Shown here one piece after another: positions 26,592 to 40,734 of a stretch of 64,000 nt of DNA; position 1 is the stretch's first letter, and each line of letters starts with the position of its first letter. Location: positions 186,001-250,000 of the forward strand of contig NW_027480568.1 of the NCBI RefSeq assembly GCF_051401765.1, written 5' to 3'. The notes beneath the pieces were generated by a model. That model saw only the letters and a list, made by a program, of their open reading frames with translations, had not been told where the DNA came from and ran no database searches. The DNA comes from Calliopsis andreniformis (Eukaryota > Arthropoda > Insecta > Hymenoptera > Andrenidae). The translations under genes and the position numbers were made by a program.

Positions 26592-27744
26592 GAGGACTGA
26601 GGGTTGAAGATAGATTATTGAGGATTGAAGATTGAGGATTAAGGATTGAGGATTGGGGATTGAGGATCTAGGACTGAAAATTGATTATTGAGGGTTGAAG
26701 ATTGAGGATTGAGGATTGAGGATTGAGAATTGAGAATTGAGGATAAGGACTGAGGGTTGAGGATTGAGGTTTGAGGAATGAGGATTGAGGATTGAGGATT
26801 GAGGATTGAAGATTGAGTATTGAGGATTGAAGATTGAGGATTGAGGACTGAGGATTGAGTATTGAGTATTGAGGATTGATGATTGAGTATTGAGGACTGA
26901 AGATTGAGGATTGAGGTTTGAGGATTGAGGATTGAGGATTGATGACTGAGGATTGAGGATTGAGGATTGAGCACTGAGAATTGAAGTTTGAGGTCTGGAG
27001 ATTGAGTATTGAAATTGACGATTGAGGATTGTGGATTGAGGATTGAGGATTGAACATTGAGGACTGAGTGTTGAGGGTTGAGTGATGAGAATTGATGTTT
27101 GTGGATAGAGGTTTGAAGACTGCAGATTGAGTATTGAGTTTTGAAAACTGTGAATTGAGGATATTCTATTGAGGATTCAGGGTTGACATCTGATTGTTGA
27201 GGAGTGAGGGCTTGAGATTGAGGATGCAGGGTTGAGGATTCAGGATTGAGGTTTGAGGACTGAGGATTGAGGATTGAAGATTGAGGATTGAGGATTGAGG
27301 ATTGAGGATTGAAGATTGAGTATTGAGGATTGAAGACTGACGATTGAGGTTTGAGGATTAAGGATTGAGGATTGAGGATTGAAGATTGAGGATTGGGGAC
27401 TGAGTGTTGAGGGTTGAGTTATGAGAATTGATGTTTGTGGATAGATATTTGAAGATTGCAGATTGAGCATTGAGTATTCAAAACTGTGAATTGATGATAT
27501 TCTATTGAGGATTGAGTATTGACAACTGATTGTTAAGGACTGAGGGCTGAAGATTGAGGATTCAGGATTGGGAATTCAGAATTGATGATTGAGGACTGAG
27601 GACTGAGGGTTGAAGATAGAGTATTGAGGATTGAAGGTTGAGGATTAAGGATTGAGGATTGGGGATTGAGGATTGGGGATTGAGGATCTAGGACTGAAAA
27701 TTGATTATTGAGGGTTGAAGGTTGAGGATTGAGGATTGAGTATT

Positions 27745-27863
27745 GATAACTGTGAATTGAGGATATTCTGTTGAGCATTGAGGATTGCCAATTGATTGTT
27801 GAGGCCTGAGGGCTAAAGATTGAGGATTCAGGATTGAGGATTCGGGATTGATGTTTGAGGACT
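27745..27863. repeat. Class D cassette: 5'-truncated, five copies
   Basis: The cassette begins abruptly at heptamer 14, written GATAACT, followed by GTGAATT-GAGGATA-TTCTGTT and the normal right half up to a GATTCGG-type end, with GAGGCCT where other classes have GAGGACT. Sister copies: 38235-38353, 47844-47962, 54675-54793 and 60108-60226. Two copies (38235, 60108) have TTCTATT and three have TTCTGTT. The missing left half is replaced by plain heptamers. Each copy lies about 190 bp before a class C cassette, so the D-C pair moves as a unit. Confidence 0.85.
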
Positions 27864-29091
27864 GAGCATTGAGGGTTGAGGATTGAGGATTGAGGATTGA
27901 CGCTTGAGGATTGAGGGTTGAGGATGGAGGATTGAAGAGAGAGGACCGCGTGTTGAGGATTGAGTGTTGAGAATTGATGTTTGAGGATTGAGATTTGAGT
28001 ATTGAATATTGTGGATTGAGTATTGAACCATGAGAATTCAGGATACTCTATTGAGTATTGAGAATTGAGGATTCATGGTTGAGTATTGAGGATTGGTGGT
28101 TGAGGGTTGTGTGTTGAATATTGAGGATTGAGGATTGAGGATTGAGGATTGAGGATTGAAGATTGAGGATTGTATATTGAGTATTGACGATTGAAGATTG
28201 AGGATTGAGGATTCAGTGTTGAGGATTGAGGACGAGGACTGACGGTTGAGGATTGAGGTTTGAGGATTGAGGATTGAGGATTGATGACTGAGGATTGACG
28301 ATTGAGGATTGAGCACTGAGAATTGAAGTTTGAGGACTGGAGATTGAGTATTGAAATTGACGATTGAGGATTGTGGATTGAGGATTGAGGATTGAACATT
28401 GAGGACTGAGTGTTGAGGGTTGAGTGATGAGAATTGATGTTTGTGGATAGAGGTTTGAAGATTGCAGATTGAGTATTGAGTTTTGAAAACTGTGAATTGA
28501 GGATATTCTATTGAGGATTCAGGGTTGACATCTGATTGTTGAGGACTGAGGGCTTGAGATTGAGGATGCAGGGTTGAGGATTCAGGATTGAGGTTTGGGG
28601 ACTGAGGATTGAAGATTGAGTATTGAGAATTGATTGTAGAGGATTGAGGATTGAGGATTGAGGATTGAGGATTGAAGATTGAGGATTGGGGATTGAGGAT
28701 TGACGATTGAGGATTGAGTATTGATGACCGAGAATTGAGGATTGAGGATTGAAGATTGAGTATTGAGGATCGAAGATTGAGGATTGAGGATTGGGGATTG
28801 AAGATTGATGACTGAGGATTGAGGATTGAGGATTGAGCATTGAGGATTGAAGATTGGGGACTGGGGATTGAGGATTGAAGATTGAGGATTAAGGATTGAG
28901 GATTGGGGATTGGAGATCTAGGATTGGAGATTGATTATTGAGGATTGAAGATTGAGGGTTGAGGTTTGAGGATTGAGAATTGAGAGTTCAGGATGAGGAC
29001 TGAGGGTTGAGGATTGAGGTTTGAGGTACGAGAATTGAGGATTGGGGATTGAGGACTGAGGATTGAGGATTGACTATTGAGGATTGAGGAT

Positions 29092-32000
29092 TGAGGATTG
29101 AGTATTGAGGACTGAGGATTGAAGATTGAGGATTGAGGATTGAGGATTAAAGATTGAGTACTGAGGATTGAAGATTGAGAACTGAGGATTGAGGATTGAA
29201 CATTGAGGACTGAGTGTTGAGGGTTGAGTGATGAGAATTGATGTTTGTGGATAGAGATTTGAAGATTCCAGATTGAGTATTGTGTATTGAAAACTGTGAA
29301 TTGAGGATATTCTATTGAGGATTGAGGATTGTCACCTGATTGTTGAGGACTGAGGGCTGAAGATTGAGGATTCAGGATTGAGGATTCAGAATTGAGGTTT
29401 GAGGACTGAGGATTGAGGACTAAAGATTGATTATTGAGGATTGAAGACTGAGGATTCAGGATTGAGGATTGAGGATTGAGGATTGAGGATGAGAGCTGTG
29501 CGTTGAGGATTGAGGTTTGAGGACTGAGGACTGAGGAATGAGGATTAGGAATTGGGGATTGAGGATTGAGTATTGAAGATTGAGGATTGGGTATTGAGGA
29601 TTGAAGGATGAGGCTTGAGTATTGAGGATTGAGGATTGAGGATTGAAGATTGAGTATTGAGGTTTGAAGACTGACGATTGAGGGTTGAGGATTGAGGATT
29701 GAGGATTGAGGATTGATGATTGAGTATTGAGGATTGAAGATTGAGGATTGAGGTTTGAGGATTGAGGATTGAGGATTGAGGATTGAAGATTGAGGATTGG
29801 GGACTTAGTGTTGAGGGTTGAGTTATGAGAATTGATGTTTGTGGATAGATATTTGAAGATTGCAGATTGAGCATTGAGTATTGAAAACTGTGAATTGATG
29901 ATATTCTATTGAGGATTGAGAATTGACAACTGATTGTTGAGGACTGAGGGCTGAAGATTGAGGATTCAGGATTAGGAATTCAGAATTGATGATTGAGGAC
30001 TGAGGACTGAGGATTGAAGATAGAGTATTGAGGATTGAAGATTGAGGATTAAGGGTTGAGGATTGGGGATTGAGGATCTAGGACTGAAAATTGATTATTG
30101 AGGATTGAAGATTGAGGATTGTGGATTGAGGATTGAGAATTGAGAATTGAGGATAAGGACTGAGGGTTGAGGATTGAGGTTTGAGGAATGACGATTGAGG
30201 ATTGAGGATTGAGAATTGAAGATTGAGTATTGATGATTGAAGATTGAGGATTAAGGATTGTGGGTTGAGGATTGAGGACGAGGACTGACAGTTGAGGATT
30301 GTGGTTTGAGGATTGAGGGTTGAGGATTGAGAATTGAGGATGAGAACTGAGGTTTGAGGATTGAGGTTTGAGGAATGAGGATTGAGGATTGAGGATTGAG
30401 GATTGAGAATTGAGGATTGAGGATTGAGTATTGAAGGCTGAGGATTGATGACTGAGGATCGAGGATTGAGGATTGAAGATTGAGGATTGAGGATTGAGGA
30501 TTGAAGGTTGAGTGTTGAGGATTGAAGGTTGAGGATTGAGGATTGAGGATTGAGGATGATGGCTGAGGTTTGAGGTTTGAGGTTTGAGTATTGAATCCTG
30601 AGAATTCAGGATGTTCTATTGAGGATTGAGGATTGAGGAATGATGATTGAGGATTGAGGATTGAAGGTTGAGTGTTGAGGATTGAAGGTTGAGGATTGAG
30701 GATTGAGGATTGAACATTGAGGACTGAGTGTTGAGGGTTGAGTGATGAGAATTGATGTTTGTGGATAGAGATTTGAGATTCCAGATTGAGTATTGTGTAT
30801 AGGAAACTGTGAATTGAGGATATTCTATTGAGGATTTAGGATTGTCACCTGATTGTTGAGGACTGAGGGCTGAAGATTGAGGATTCAGTATTGGGGATTC
30901 AGAATTGAGGTTTGAGGACTGAGCATTGAGGACTGAGGATTGAAGATTGAGTATTGAGGATTGAGGATTGAGGATTGAGGATTGAGGATTGAAGATTGAG
31001 GATTGAATATTGAGTATTGACGATTGAAGATTGAGGATTGAGGATTGAGTGCTGAGGATTGAGGACGAGGACTGACGGTTGAGGATTGAGGTTTGAGGAT
31101 TGAGGATTGAGGATTGAGGACGAGGACTGAAGGCTGAGTATTGATGTTTCAGGTCTGAGGATTGAGGATTGAGGATTGAGAATTGAGGATTGAGGATTGA
31201 GGATTGAGGATTGAGGATTGAGGATTGAGGATTGAGGATTGAGGATTGAAGATTGAGGATTGAGGATTGATGATTAAAGATTGAGTATTGAGGATTGAAG
31301 ATTGAGGATTGATGATTGAGGATTGAGGATTGAGGATTGAGGATTGAGGATTGAGGATTGAGGATTGAGTATTGAAGATTGAGAATTGATGATTGAGGAT
31401 TGAGGATTGAGGATTGAGTATTGAAGGTTGAGGATTGATGACTGAGGATTGAGGATTGCGGATTGACGATTGAGGATTGAGGATTGAGGGTTGAAGTTTG
31501 AGGATTGAGGGTTGAGTGTTGAGGATTAAAGATTGAATATTGAGGATTGAAGATTGAGGATTCAGAATTGAGGTTTGAGGACTGAGGATTGAGGATTGAA
31601 GGTTGAGCATTGAGTATTGATGATCGAGAATTGAGGATTGAGGATTGAAGATTGAGTATTGAGGATCGAAGATTGAGGATTGAGGATTGGGGATTGAAGA
31701 TTGAGGACTGAGGATTGAGGATTGAGGATTGAGCATTGAGGATTGAAGATTGGGGACTGGGGATTGAGGATTGAAGATTGAGGATTAAGGATTGAGGATT
31801 GGGGATTGGAGATCTAGGATTTGAGATTGATTATTGAGGATTGAAGATTGAGGGTTGAGGTTTGAGGATTGAGAATTGAGAGTTCTGGATGAGGACTGAG
31901 GGTTGAGGATTGAGGTTTGAGGTACGAGAATTGAGGATTGGGGATTGAGGACTGAGGATTGAGGATTGACTATTGAAGATTGAGGATTGAGGATTGAAGA

Positions 32001-35000
32001 TTGAGTATTGAGGATTGAAGATTGAGGATTGCGCATTGAAGATTGAGTATTGAGGGTTGAAGATTGATGAGTGAGGATTGCGGATTGAGAATTGACGATG
32101 AGGGCTGAGGTTTGAGGATTGAGGTTTGAGGACTGAGGACTGAGGATTGAGGATTGAGAATTGAGGACTGTAGATTGAGGATTGAGGATTGAAGATTGAG
32201 GATTGGGTATTGAGTATTGAACATTGAGTATTGAGGACTGAGGATCGAGGATTGAGGATTGAGGATTGAAGATTGAATATTGATGATTGTAGATTGAGGA
32301 TTGAGGATTGAGCGTTGTGGATTGAGGACGAGGACTGAGTGTTGAGTATTGATGTTTGAGGTCTGAGGATTGAGGATTGAGGATTGAGAATTGAGGATTG
32401 AAGATTGAGGATTGAAGATTGAGGATTGGGTATTGAGGACTGAAGAATGAGGACTGAGGATTTAGGATTGAGGATTGTGGATTGAAGATTGAGTGTTGAG
32501 GATTGAAGATTGAGTATTGAGGATTGAAGATTGAGGACTGTGCATTGAAGATTGAGTACTGAGGATTGAAGATTGAGAATTGAGGATTGAGCATTGAACA
32601 TTGAGGACTGAGTGTTGAGGGTTGAGTGATGAGAATTGATGTTTGTGGATAGAGATTTGAAGATTCCAGATTGAGTATTGTGTATTGAAAGCTGTGAATT
32701 GAGGATATTCTATTGAGGATTGAGGATTGTCACCTGATTGTTGAGGACTGAGTGCTGAAGATTGAGGATTCAGGATTGGGGATTCAGAATTGAGGTTTGG
32801 GGACTGAGGATTGAGGATTGAGGATTGAAGATTGAGTATTGAGGATTGAAGATTGAGGATTGAGGATTGAGGATTGAGGATTGAGGATGAGGGCTGAGGG
32901 TTGAGGATTGAGGTTTAAGGACTGAGGACTGAGGATTGAGGATTGAGAATTGAGGATTGAGGACTGAGGATTGCAGATTGAGGATTTGGTATTGAGGATT
33001 GAAGAATGTGGATTGAGGATTGAGGATTGAAGATTGAGTATTGAGTATTGAAGATTGACGATTGAGGATTGTGGATTGAAGATTGAGGACTGAACATTGA
33101 GGACTGAGTGTTAAGGGTTGAGTGATTAGAATTGATGCTTGTGGATAGAGGTTTGAAGATTGCAGATTGAGTATTGAGTATTGAAAGCTGTGAATTGAGG
33201 ATATTCTATTGAGGATTCAGGATTGTCAACTGATTGTTGAGTACTGAGGGCTGAAGATTGAGGATTCAGGATTGAGGATTCCGAATTGAGGTTTGAGGAC
33301 TGAGGATTGAGGACTGAAGATTGATTATTGAGGATTGAAGATTGAGGATTGAGGATTGAGGATTGAGGATTGAGGATTGAGGATGAGAGCTGTGCGTTGA
33401 GGATTGAGGTTTGAGGGCTGAGGACTGAGGAATGAGGATTGAGAATTGGGGATTGAGGATTGAGTATTGAAGATTGAGGATTGGGTATTGAGGATTGAAG
33501 GATGATGCTTGAGGATTGAGGATTGAGGATTGAGGATGGAAGATTGAGTATTGAGGTTTGAAGAGTGACGATTGAGGGTAGAGGATTGAGGATTGAGGAT
33601 TGAGGATTGATGATTGAGTATTGAGGACTGAAGATTGAGGATTGAGGTTTGAGGATTGAGGATTGAGGATTGAAGATTGAAGATTGAGGATTGGGGACTG
33701 AGTGTTGAGGGTTGAGTTATGAGAATTGATGTTTGTGGATAGATATTTGAAGATTGCATATTGAGCATTGAGTATTGAAAACTGTGAATTGATGATATTC
33801 TATTGAGGATTGAGAATTGACAACTGATTGTTGAGGACTGAGGGCTGAAGATTGAGGATTCAGGATTGGGAATTCAGAATTGATGATTGAGGACTGAGGA
33901 CTGAGGGTTGAAGATAGAGTATTGAGGATTGAAGATTGAGGATTAAGGATTGAGGATTGAGGATTGAGGATTGAGGATGAGAGCTGTGCGTTGAGGATTG
34001 AGGTTTGAGGACTGAGGACTGAGGAATGAGGATTAGGAATTGGGGATTGAGGATTGAGTATTGAAGATTGAGGATTGGGTATTGAGGATTGAAGGATGAG
34101 GCTTGAGTATTGAGGATTGAGGATTGAGGATTGAAGATTGAGTATTGAGGTTTGAAGACTGACGATTGAGGGTTGAGGATTGAGGATTGAGGATTGAGGA
34201 TTGATGATTGAGTATTGAGGATTGAAGATTGAGGATTGAGGTTTGAGGATTGAGGATTGAGGATTGAGGATTGAAGATTGAGGATTGGGGACTTAGTGTT
34301 GAGGGTTGAGTTATGAGAATTGATGTTTGTGGATAGATATTTGAAGATTGCAGATTGAGCATTGAGTATTGAAAACTGTGAATTGATGATATTCTATTGA
34401 GGATTGAGAATTGACAACTGATTGTTGAGGACTGAGGGCTGAAGATTGAGGATTCAGGATTAGGAATTCAGAATTGATGATTGAGGACTGAGGACTGAGG
34501 ATTGAAGATAGAGTATTGAGGATTGAGGATTGAGGATTAAGGGTTGAGGATTGGGGATTGAGGATCTAGGACTGAAAATTGATTATTGAGGATTGAAGAT
34601 TGAGGATTGTGGATTGAGGATTGAGAATTGAGAATTGAGGATAAGGACTGAGGGTTGAGGATTGAGGTTTGAGGAATGAGGATTGAGGATTGAGGATTGA
34701 GAATTGAAGATTGAGTATTGATGATTGAAGATTGAGGATTGAGGATTGTGGGTTGAGGATTGAGGACGAGGACTGACAGTTGAGGATTGTGGTTTGAGGA
34801 TTGAGGTTTGAGGACTGAGGATTGAGGACTGAGGATTGAAGATTGAGTATTGAGGATTGAGGATTGAGGATTGGGGATTGAGGATTGAAGATTGAGGATT
34901 GAATATCGAGTATTGACGATTGAAGATTGAGGATTGAGGATTGAGTGCTGAGGATTGAGGACGAGGACTGACGGTTGAGGATTGAGGTTTGAGGATTGAG

Positions 35001-35416
35001 GATTGAGGATTGAGGACGAGGACTGAAGGCTGAGTATTGATGTTTCAGGTCTGAGGATTGAGGATTGAGGATTGAGAATTGAGGATTGAGGATTGAGGAT
35101 TGAGGATTGAGGATTGAGGATTGAGGATTGAGGATTGAGGATTGAGGATTGAAGATTGAGGATTGAGGATTGATGATTAAAGATTGAGTATTGAGGATTG
35201 AAGATTGAGGATTGATGATTGAGGATTGAGGATTGAGGATTGAGGATTGAGGATTGAGGATTGAGTATTGAAGATTGAGAATTGATGATTGAGGATTGAG
35301 GATTGAGGATTGAGGATTGAGTATTGAGGACTGAGGATTGAAGATTGAGGATTGAGGATTGAGGATTAAAGATTGAGTACTGAGGATTGAAGATTGAGAA
35401 TTGAGGTTTGAGGATT
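29092..35416. repeat. Block alpha-3
   Basis: The third alpha copy, matching alpha-2 at an offset of 13,922 bp up to B33686 and alpha-1 at 25,109 bp from there to about 34,790. It keeps the second B cassette (34280), which alpha-2 lacks. Near 34,800 it jumps to sequence matching 10,284 onward, an offset of 24,517 bp, so about 592 bp present in alpha-1 are missing, including a class C fragment and the start of an A cassette. It is not a simple copy of either sister block. Confidence 0.87.
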
Positions 35417-36738
35417 GAACATTGAGGACTGAGTGTTGAGGGTTGAGTGATGAGAATTGATGTTTGTGGATAGAGATTTGAAGATTCCAGATTGAGTATT
35501 GTGTATTGAAAACTGTGAATTGAGGTTATTCTATTGAGGATTGAGGATTGTCACCTGATTGTTGAGGACTGAGGGCTGAAGATTGAGGATTCAGGATTGG
35601 GGATTCAGAATTGAGGTTTGAGGACTGAGGATTGAGGATTGAGGATTGAAGGTTGAGTATTGAGGATTGAAGATTGAGGATTGAGTATTGAGGACTGAGG
35701 TTTGAGGATTGAGGTTTGAGGAATGATGATTGAGGATTGAGGATTGAGGATTGAGGATTGAGGATTGAGTATTGAAGGTTGAGGATTGATGACTGAGGAT
35801 TGAGGATTGCGGATTGACGATTGAGGATTGAGGATTGAGGGTTGAAGTTTGAGGATTGAGGGTTGAGTGTTGAGGATTAAAGATTGAATATTGAGGATTG
35901 AAGATTGAGGATTCAGAATTGAGGTTTGAGGACTGAGGATTGAGGATTGAAGGTTGAGCATTGAGGATTGAAGATTGAGGATTGAGGATTGAGGATGGAG
36001 GATTGAAGAGAGAGGACTGAGTGTTGAGGATTGAGTGTTTAAAATTGATGTTTGAGGGTTGAGATTTGATTATTGACTTTTGTGGATTGAGTATTGAACG
36101 ATGAGAATTCAGGGTATTCTATTGAGTATTGAGAATTGAGGATTGATTGTTGAGTATTGAGGATTGATGGTTGAGGGTTTTGTGTTGAATATTGAGGATT
36201 GAGGATTGAGGATTGAGAATTGAGGATTGAGGATTGATGATTGAAGATTGAGTATTGAGAATTGATTGTAGAGGATTGAGGATTGAGGATTGAGGATTGA
36301 GGATTGAAGATTGAGGATTGGGGATTGAGGATTGACGATTGAGGATTGAGTATTGATGATCGAGAATTGAGGATTGAGGATTGAAGATTGAGTATTGAGG
36401 ATCGAAGATTGAGGATTGAGGATTGGGGATTGAAGATTGAGGACTGAGGATTGAGGATTGAGGATTGAGCATTGAGGATTGAAGATTGGGGACTGGGGAT
36501 TGAGGATTGAAGATTGAGGATTAAGGATTGAGGATTGGGGATTGGAGATCTAGGATTGGAGATTGATTATTGAGGATTGAAGATTGAGGGTTGAGGTTTG
36601 AGGATTGAGAATTGAGAGTTCAGGATGAGGACTGAGGGTTGAGGATTGAAGTTTGAGGTACGAGAATTGAGGATTGGGGATTGAGGTCTGAGGATTGAGG
36701 ATTGACTATTGAGGATTGAGGATTGAGGATTGAAGATT
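35417..36738. repeat. Mosaic segment related to beta-1
   Basis: After a class A cassette at 35417 that closes alpha-3, the array from about 35,650 matches beta-1 at an offset of 12,327 bp (C36005 with C23678, AGATCT 36546 with 24219). The match breaks near 36,720, well before the beta-1 equivalents of A24991, and the sequence passes straight into a class B cassette. Confidence 0.8.
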
Positions 36739-39100
36739 GAGGATTGGGGACTTAGTGTTGAGGGTTGAGTTATGAGAATTGATGTTTGTGGATAGATATT
36801 TGAAGATTGCAGATTGAGCATTGAGTATTGAAAACTGTGAATTGATGATATTCTATTGAGGATTGAGAATTGACACCTGATTGTTGAGGACTGAGGGCTG
36901 AAGATTGAGGATTCAGGATTGGGAATTCAGAATTGATGATTGAGGACTGAGGACTGAGGGTCGAAGATAGAGTATTGAGGATTGAAGATTGAGGATTAAG
37001 GATTGAGGATTGGGGATTGAGGATCTAGGACTGAAAATTGATTATTGAGAGTTGAAGATTCAGGATTGAGGATTGAGGATTGAGAATTGAGAATTGAGGA
37101 TAAGGACTGAGGGTTGAGGATTGAGGTTTGAGGAATGAGGATTGAGGATTGAGGATTGAGGATTGAAGATTGAGTATTGAGGATTGAAGATTGAGGATTG
37201 AGGACTGAGGATTGAGGATTGAGTATTGAGGATTGATGATTGAGTATTGAGGACTGAAGATTGAGGATTGAGGTTTGAGGATTGAGGATTGAGGATTGAT
37301 GACTGAGGATTGAGGATTGAGGATTGAGCACTGAGAAGTGAAGTTTGAGGACTGGAGATTGAGTATTGAAATTGACGATTGAGGATTGTGGATTGAGGAT
37401 TGAGGATTGAACATTGAGGACTGAGTGTTGAGGGTTGAGTGATGAGAATTGATGTTTGTGGATAGAGGTTTGAAGATTGCAGATTGAGTATTGAATTTTG
37501 AAAACTGTGAATTGAGGATATTCTATTGAGGATTCAGGGTTGACATCTGATTGTTGAGGAGTGAGGGCTTGAGATTGAGGATGCAGTGTTGAGGATTCAG
37601 GATTGAGGTTTGAGGACTGAGGATTGAGGATTGAAGATTGAGGATTGAGGATTGAGGATTGAGGATTGAAGATTGAGGATTGGGTATTGCGGATTGAACA
37701 TTGAGGATTGAGGACTGAGGATTGAGGATTGATGATTGAGGATTGAAGATTGAGTATTGAGGATTGAAGACTGACGATTGAGGGTAGAGGATTGAGGATT
37801 GAGGATTGAGGATTGATGATTGAGTATTGAGGACTGAAGATTGAGGATTGAGGTTTGAGGATTAAGGATTGAGGATTGAGGATTGAAGATTGAGGATTGG
37901 GGACTGAGTGTTGAGGGTTGAGTTATGAGAATTGATGTTTGTGGATAGATATTTGAAGATTGCAGATTGAGCATTGAGTATTCAAAACTGTGAATTGATG
38001 ATATTCTATTGAGGATTGAGAATTGACAACTGATTGTTAAGGACTGAGTGCTGAAGATTGAGGATTCAGGATTGGGAATTCAGAATTGATGATTGAGGAC
38101 TGAGGACTGAGGGTTGAAGATAGAGTATTGAGGATTGAAGGTTGAGGATTAAGGATTGAGGATTGGGGATTGAGGATCTAGGACTGAAAATTGATTATTG
38201 AGGGTTGAAGGTTGAGGATTGAGGATTGAGTATTGATAACTGTGAATTGAGGATATTCTATTGAGCATTGAGGATTGACAATTGATTGTTGAGGCCTGAG
38301 GGCTAAAGACTGAGGATTCAGGATTGAGGATTCGGGATTGATGTTTGAGGACTGAGCATTGAGGGTTGAGGATTGAGGATTGAGGATTGACGCTTGAGGA
38401 TTGAGGGTTGAGGATGGAGGATTGAAGAGAGAGGACCGCGTGTTGAGGATTGAGTGTTGAGAATTGATGTTTGAGGATTGAGATTTGAGTATTGAATATT
38501 GTGGATTGAGTATTGAACCATGAGAATTCAGGATACTCTATTGAGTATTGAGAATTGAGGATTCATGGTTGAGTATTGAGGGTTGGTGGTTGAGGGTTGT
38601 GTGTTGAATATTGAGGATTGAGGATTGAGGATTGAGGATTGAGGATTGAAGATTGAGGATTGAATATTGAGTATTGACGATTGAATATTGAGGATTGAGG
38701 ATTGAGTGTTGAGGATTGAGGACGAGGACTGACGGTTGAGGATTGAGGTTTGAGGATTGAGGATTGAGGATTGATGACTGAGGATTGAGGATTGAGGATT
38801 GAGCACTGAGAATTGAAGTTTGAGGACTGGAGATTGAGTATTGGAATTGACGATTGAGGATTGTGGATTGAGGATTGAGGATTGAACATTGAGGACTGAG
38901 TGTTGAGGGTTGAGTGATGAGAATTGATGTTTGTGGATAGAGGTTTGAAGATTGCAGATTGAGTATTGAGTTTTGAAAACTGTGAATTGAGGATATTGTA
39001 TTGAGGATTCAGTGTTGACATCTGATTGTTGAGGACTGAGGGCTTGAGATTGAGGATGCAGGGTTGAGGATTCAGGATTGAGGTTTGAGGACTGAGGATT
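36739..39100. repeat. Block gamma (B-A-B-D-C-A unit)
   Basis: Cassette order B36739, A37409, B37892, D38235, C38424, A38884. The same order occurs at 26382-28603 (offset 10,357 bp, changing to 10,504 and 10,490 after whole-heptamer indels of 147 and 14 bp), at 46404-48702, at 53235-55533 and at 58612-60966 (offset exactly 21,873 bp). It carries TTGTATT instead of TTCTATT in its last cassette. This is the most often repeated multi-cassette module in the window. Confidence 0.85.
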
Positions 39101-39390
39101 GAGGATTGAAGATTGATGATTGAGGATTCAGGATTGAGGATTGAAGATTGAGTATTGGGTATTGCGGATTGAACATTGAGGATTGAGGACTGAGGATTGA
39201 GGATTGAGGATTGAGGATTGAGGATTGAGGATTGATGATTGAAGGTTGAGGATTGAGGATTGATGATTAAAGATTGAGTATTGAGGATAGAAGATTGAGG
39301 ATTAATGATTGAGGATTGAGGACTGAGGATTGAGGATTGAGGATTGAGGATTGTGGGTTGAGTATTGAAGATTGAGGATTGATGACTGAG
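39101..39390. repeat. Linker between gamma and beta-2
   Basis: About 290 bp of plain heptamers with several uncommon ones (GGGTATT-GCGGATT, AAAGATT, TAATGATT-like units, GTGGGTT). I could not place it as a clear copy of another part of the window. It is still ordinary heptamer satellite with no gene or other feature. Confidence 0.6.
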
Positions 39391-40734
39391 GATTGAGGAT
39401 TCAGGATTGAGGATTCAGGATTGAGGATTGAGTATTGAGGACTGAGGATTGAAGATTGAGGATTGAGGATTCAGGATTAAAGATTGAGTATTGAGGATTG
39501 AAGGTTGAGGATTGAGGATTGAGGATTGAACATTGAGGACTGAGTGTTGAGGGTTGAGTGATGAGAATTGATGTTTGTGGATAGAGGTTTGAAGATTCCA
39601 GATTGAGTATTGTGTATAGAAAACTGTGAATTGAGGATATTCTATTGAGGATTTAGGATTGTCACCTGATTGTTGAGGACTGAGGGCTGAAGATTGAGGA
39701 TTCAGGATTGAGGAATCAGGTTTGAGGTTTGCGTACTGAGGATTGAGGATTGATGATTGAGGATTGAGGATTGAGGATTGAGGATCGAGGAATGAAGACT
39801 GAGGATTGGGTATTGCGGATTGAACATTGAGGATTGAGGATTGAGGATTGAGGATTGAGGATTGAGGACTGAAGATTGAATATTGATGATTGAAGATTGA
39901 GGATTGAGGAATGATGGTTGTGGATTGAGGACGAGGACTGGTGGTGGAGTATTGCTGTTTGAGGTCTGAGGATTGAGGATTGAGGATTGAGAGTTGAGGA
40001 TTGAGGATTGAGGATTGAGGATTGAAGATTGAGAATTGGGTGTTGAGGATTGAAGAATGAGGATTGAAGATTGAGGATTGGGGATTGAGGATTGAAGACT
40101 GAGTATTGAGGATTGAGTATTGAGTATTGAAGGTCTAGGGCTGAGGATTGAGGATTGAGGATTGAGGATTGAGGATTGATGATTGAGGATTGAGGATTGA
40201 GGATTGAAGATTGAGGATTGGGTATTGCGGAATGAACATTGAGGATTGAGGATTGAGGATTTAGGATTGAGGATTGAGGACTGAAGATTAAATATTGATG
40301 ATTGAAGATTGAGGATTCACGATTGAGGATTGAACATTGAGGACTGAGTGTTGAGGGTTGAGTGATGAGAATTGATGTTTGTGGATAGAGATTTGAAGAT
40401 TGCAGATTGAGTATTGAGTATTGAAAACTGTGAATTGAGTATATTCTATTGAGGATTGAGGATTGACAACTGATTGTTGAGGACTGAGGGCTGAAGATTG
40501 AGGGTTCCGGATTGAGGATTCAGAATTGGAATTTGAGGACTGAGCATTGAGGATTGAAGATTGAGTATTGAGGATTGAAAATTGAGAATTGAGGATTGAG
40601 GATTGAGGATTGAGGATGAGGGCTGAGGGTTGAGGATTGAGGTTTGAGGACCGAGGACTGAGGATTGAGGATTGGGAATTGAGGATTGAGGATTGAGGGT
40701 TGAAGACTGAGGATTGGGTATTGAGGATTGAAGA

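Larger units (their letters stand above)
21381..29091. repeat. Block beta-1
   Basis: About 7.7 kb with cassette order A21518, A22322, A22881, C23678, A24991, A25487, B26081, B26382, A27052, B27388, D27745, C27934, A28394. It matches beta-2 with piecewise constant offsets of 18,010, 17,451, 20,022 and 20,099 bp. The steps mark the 559-bp extra copy here, a 2,592-bp duplication there, and heptamer-multiple indels of 21 and 77 bp. It ends where the array returns to alpha-type sequence near 29,091. Confidence 0.87.
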
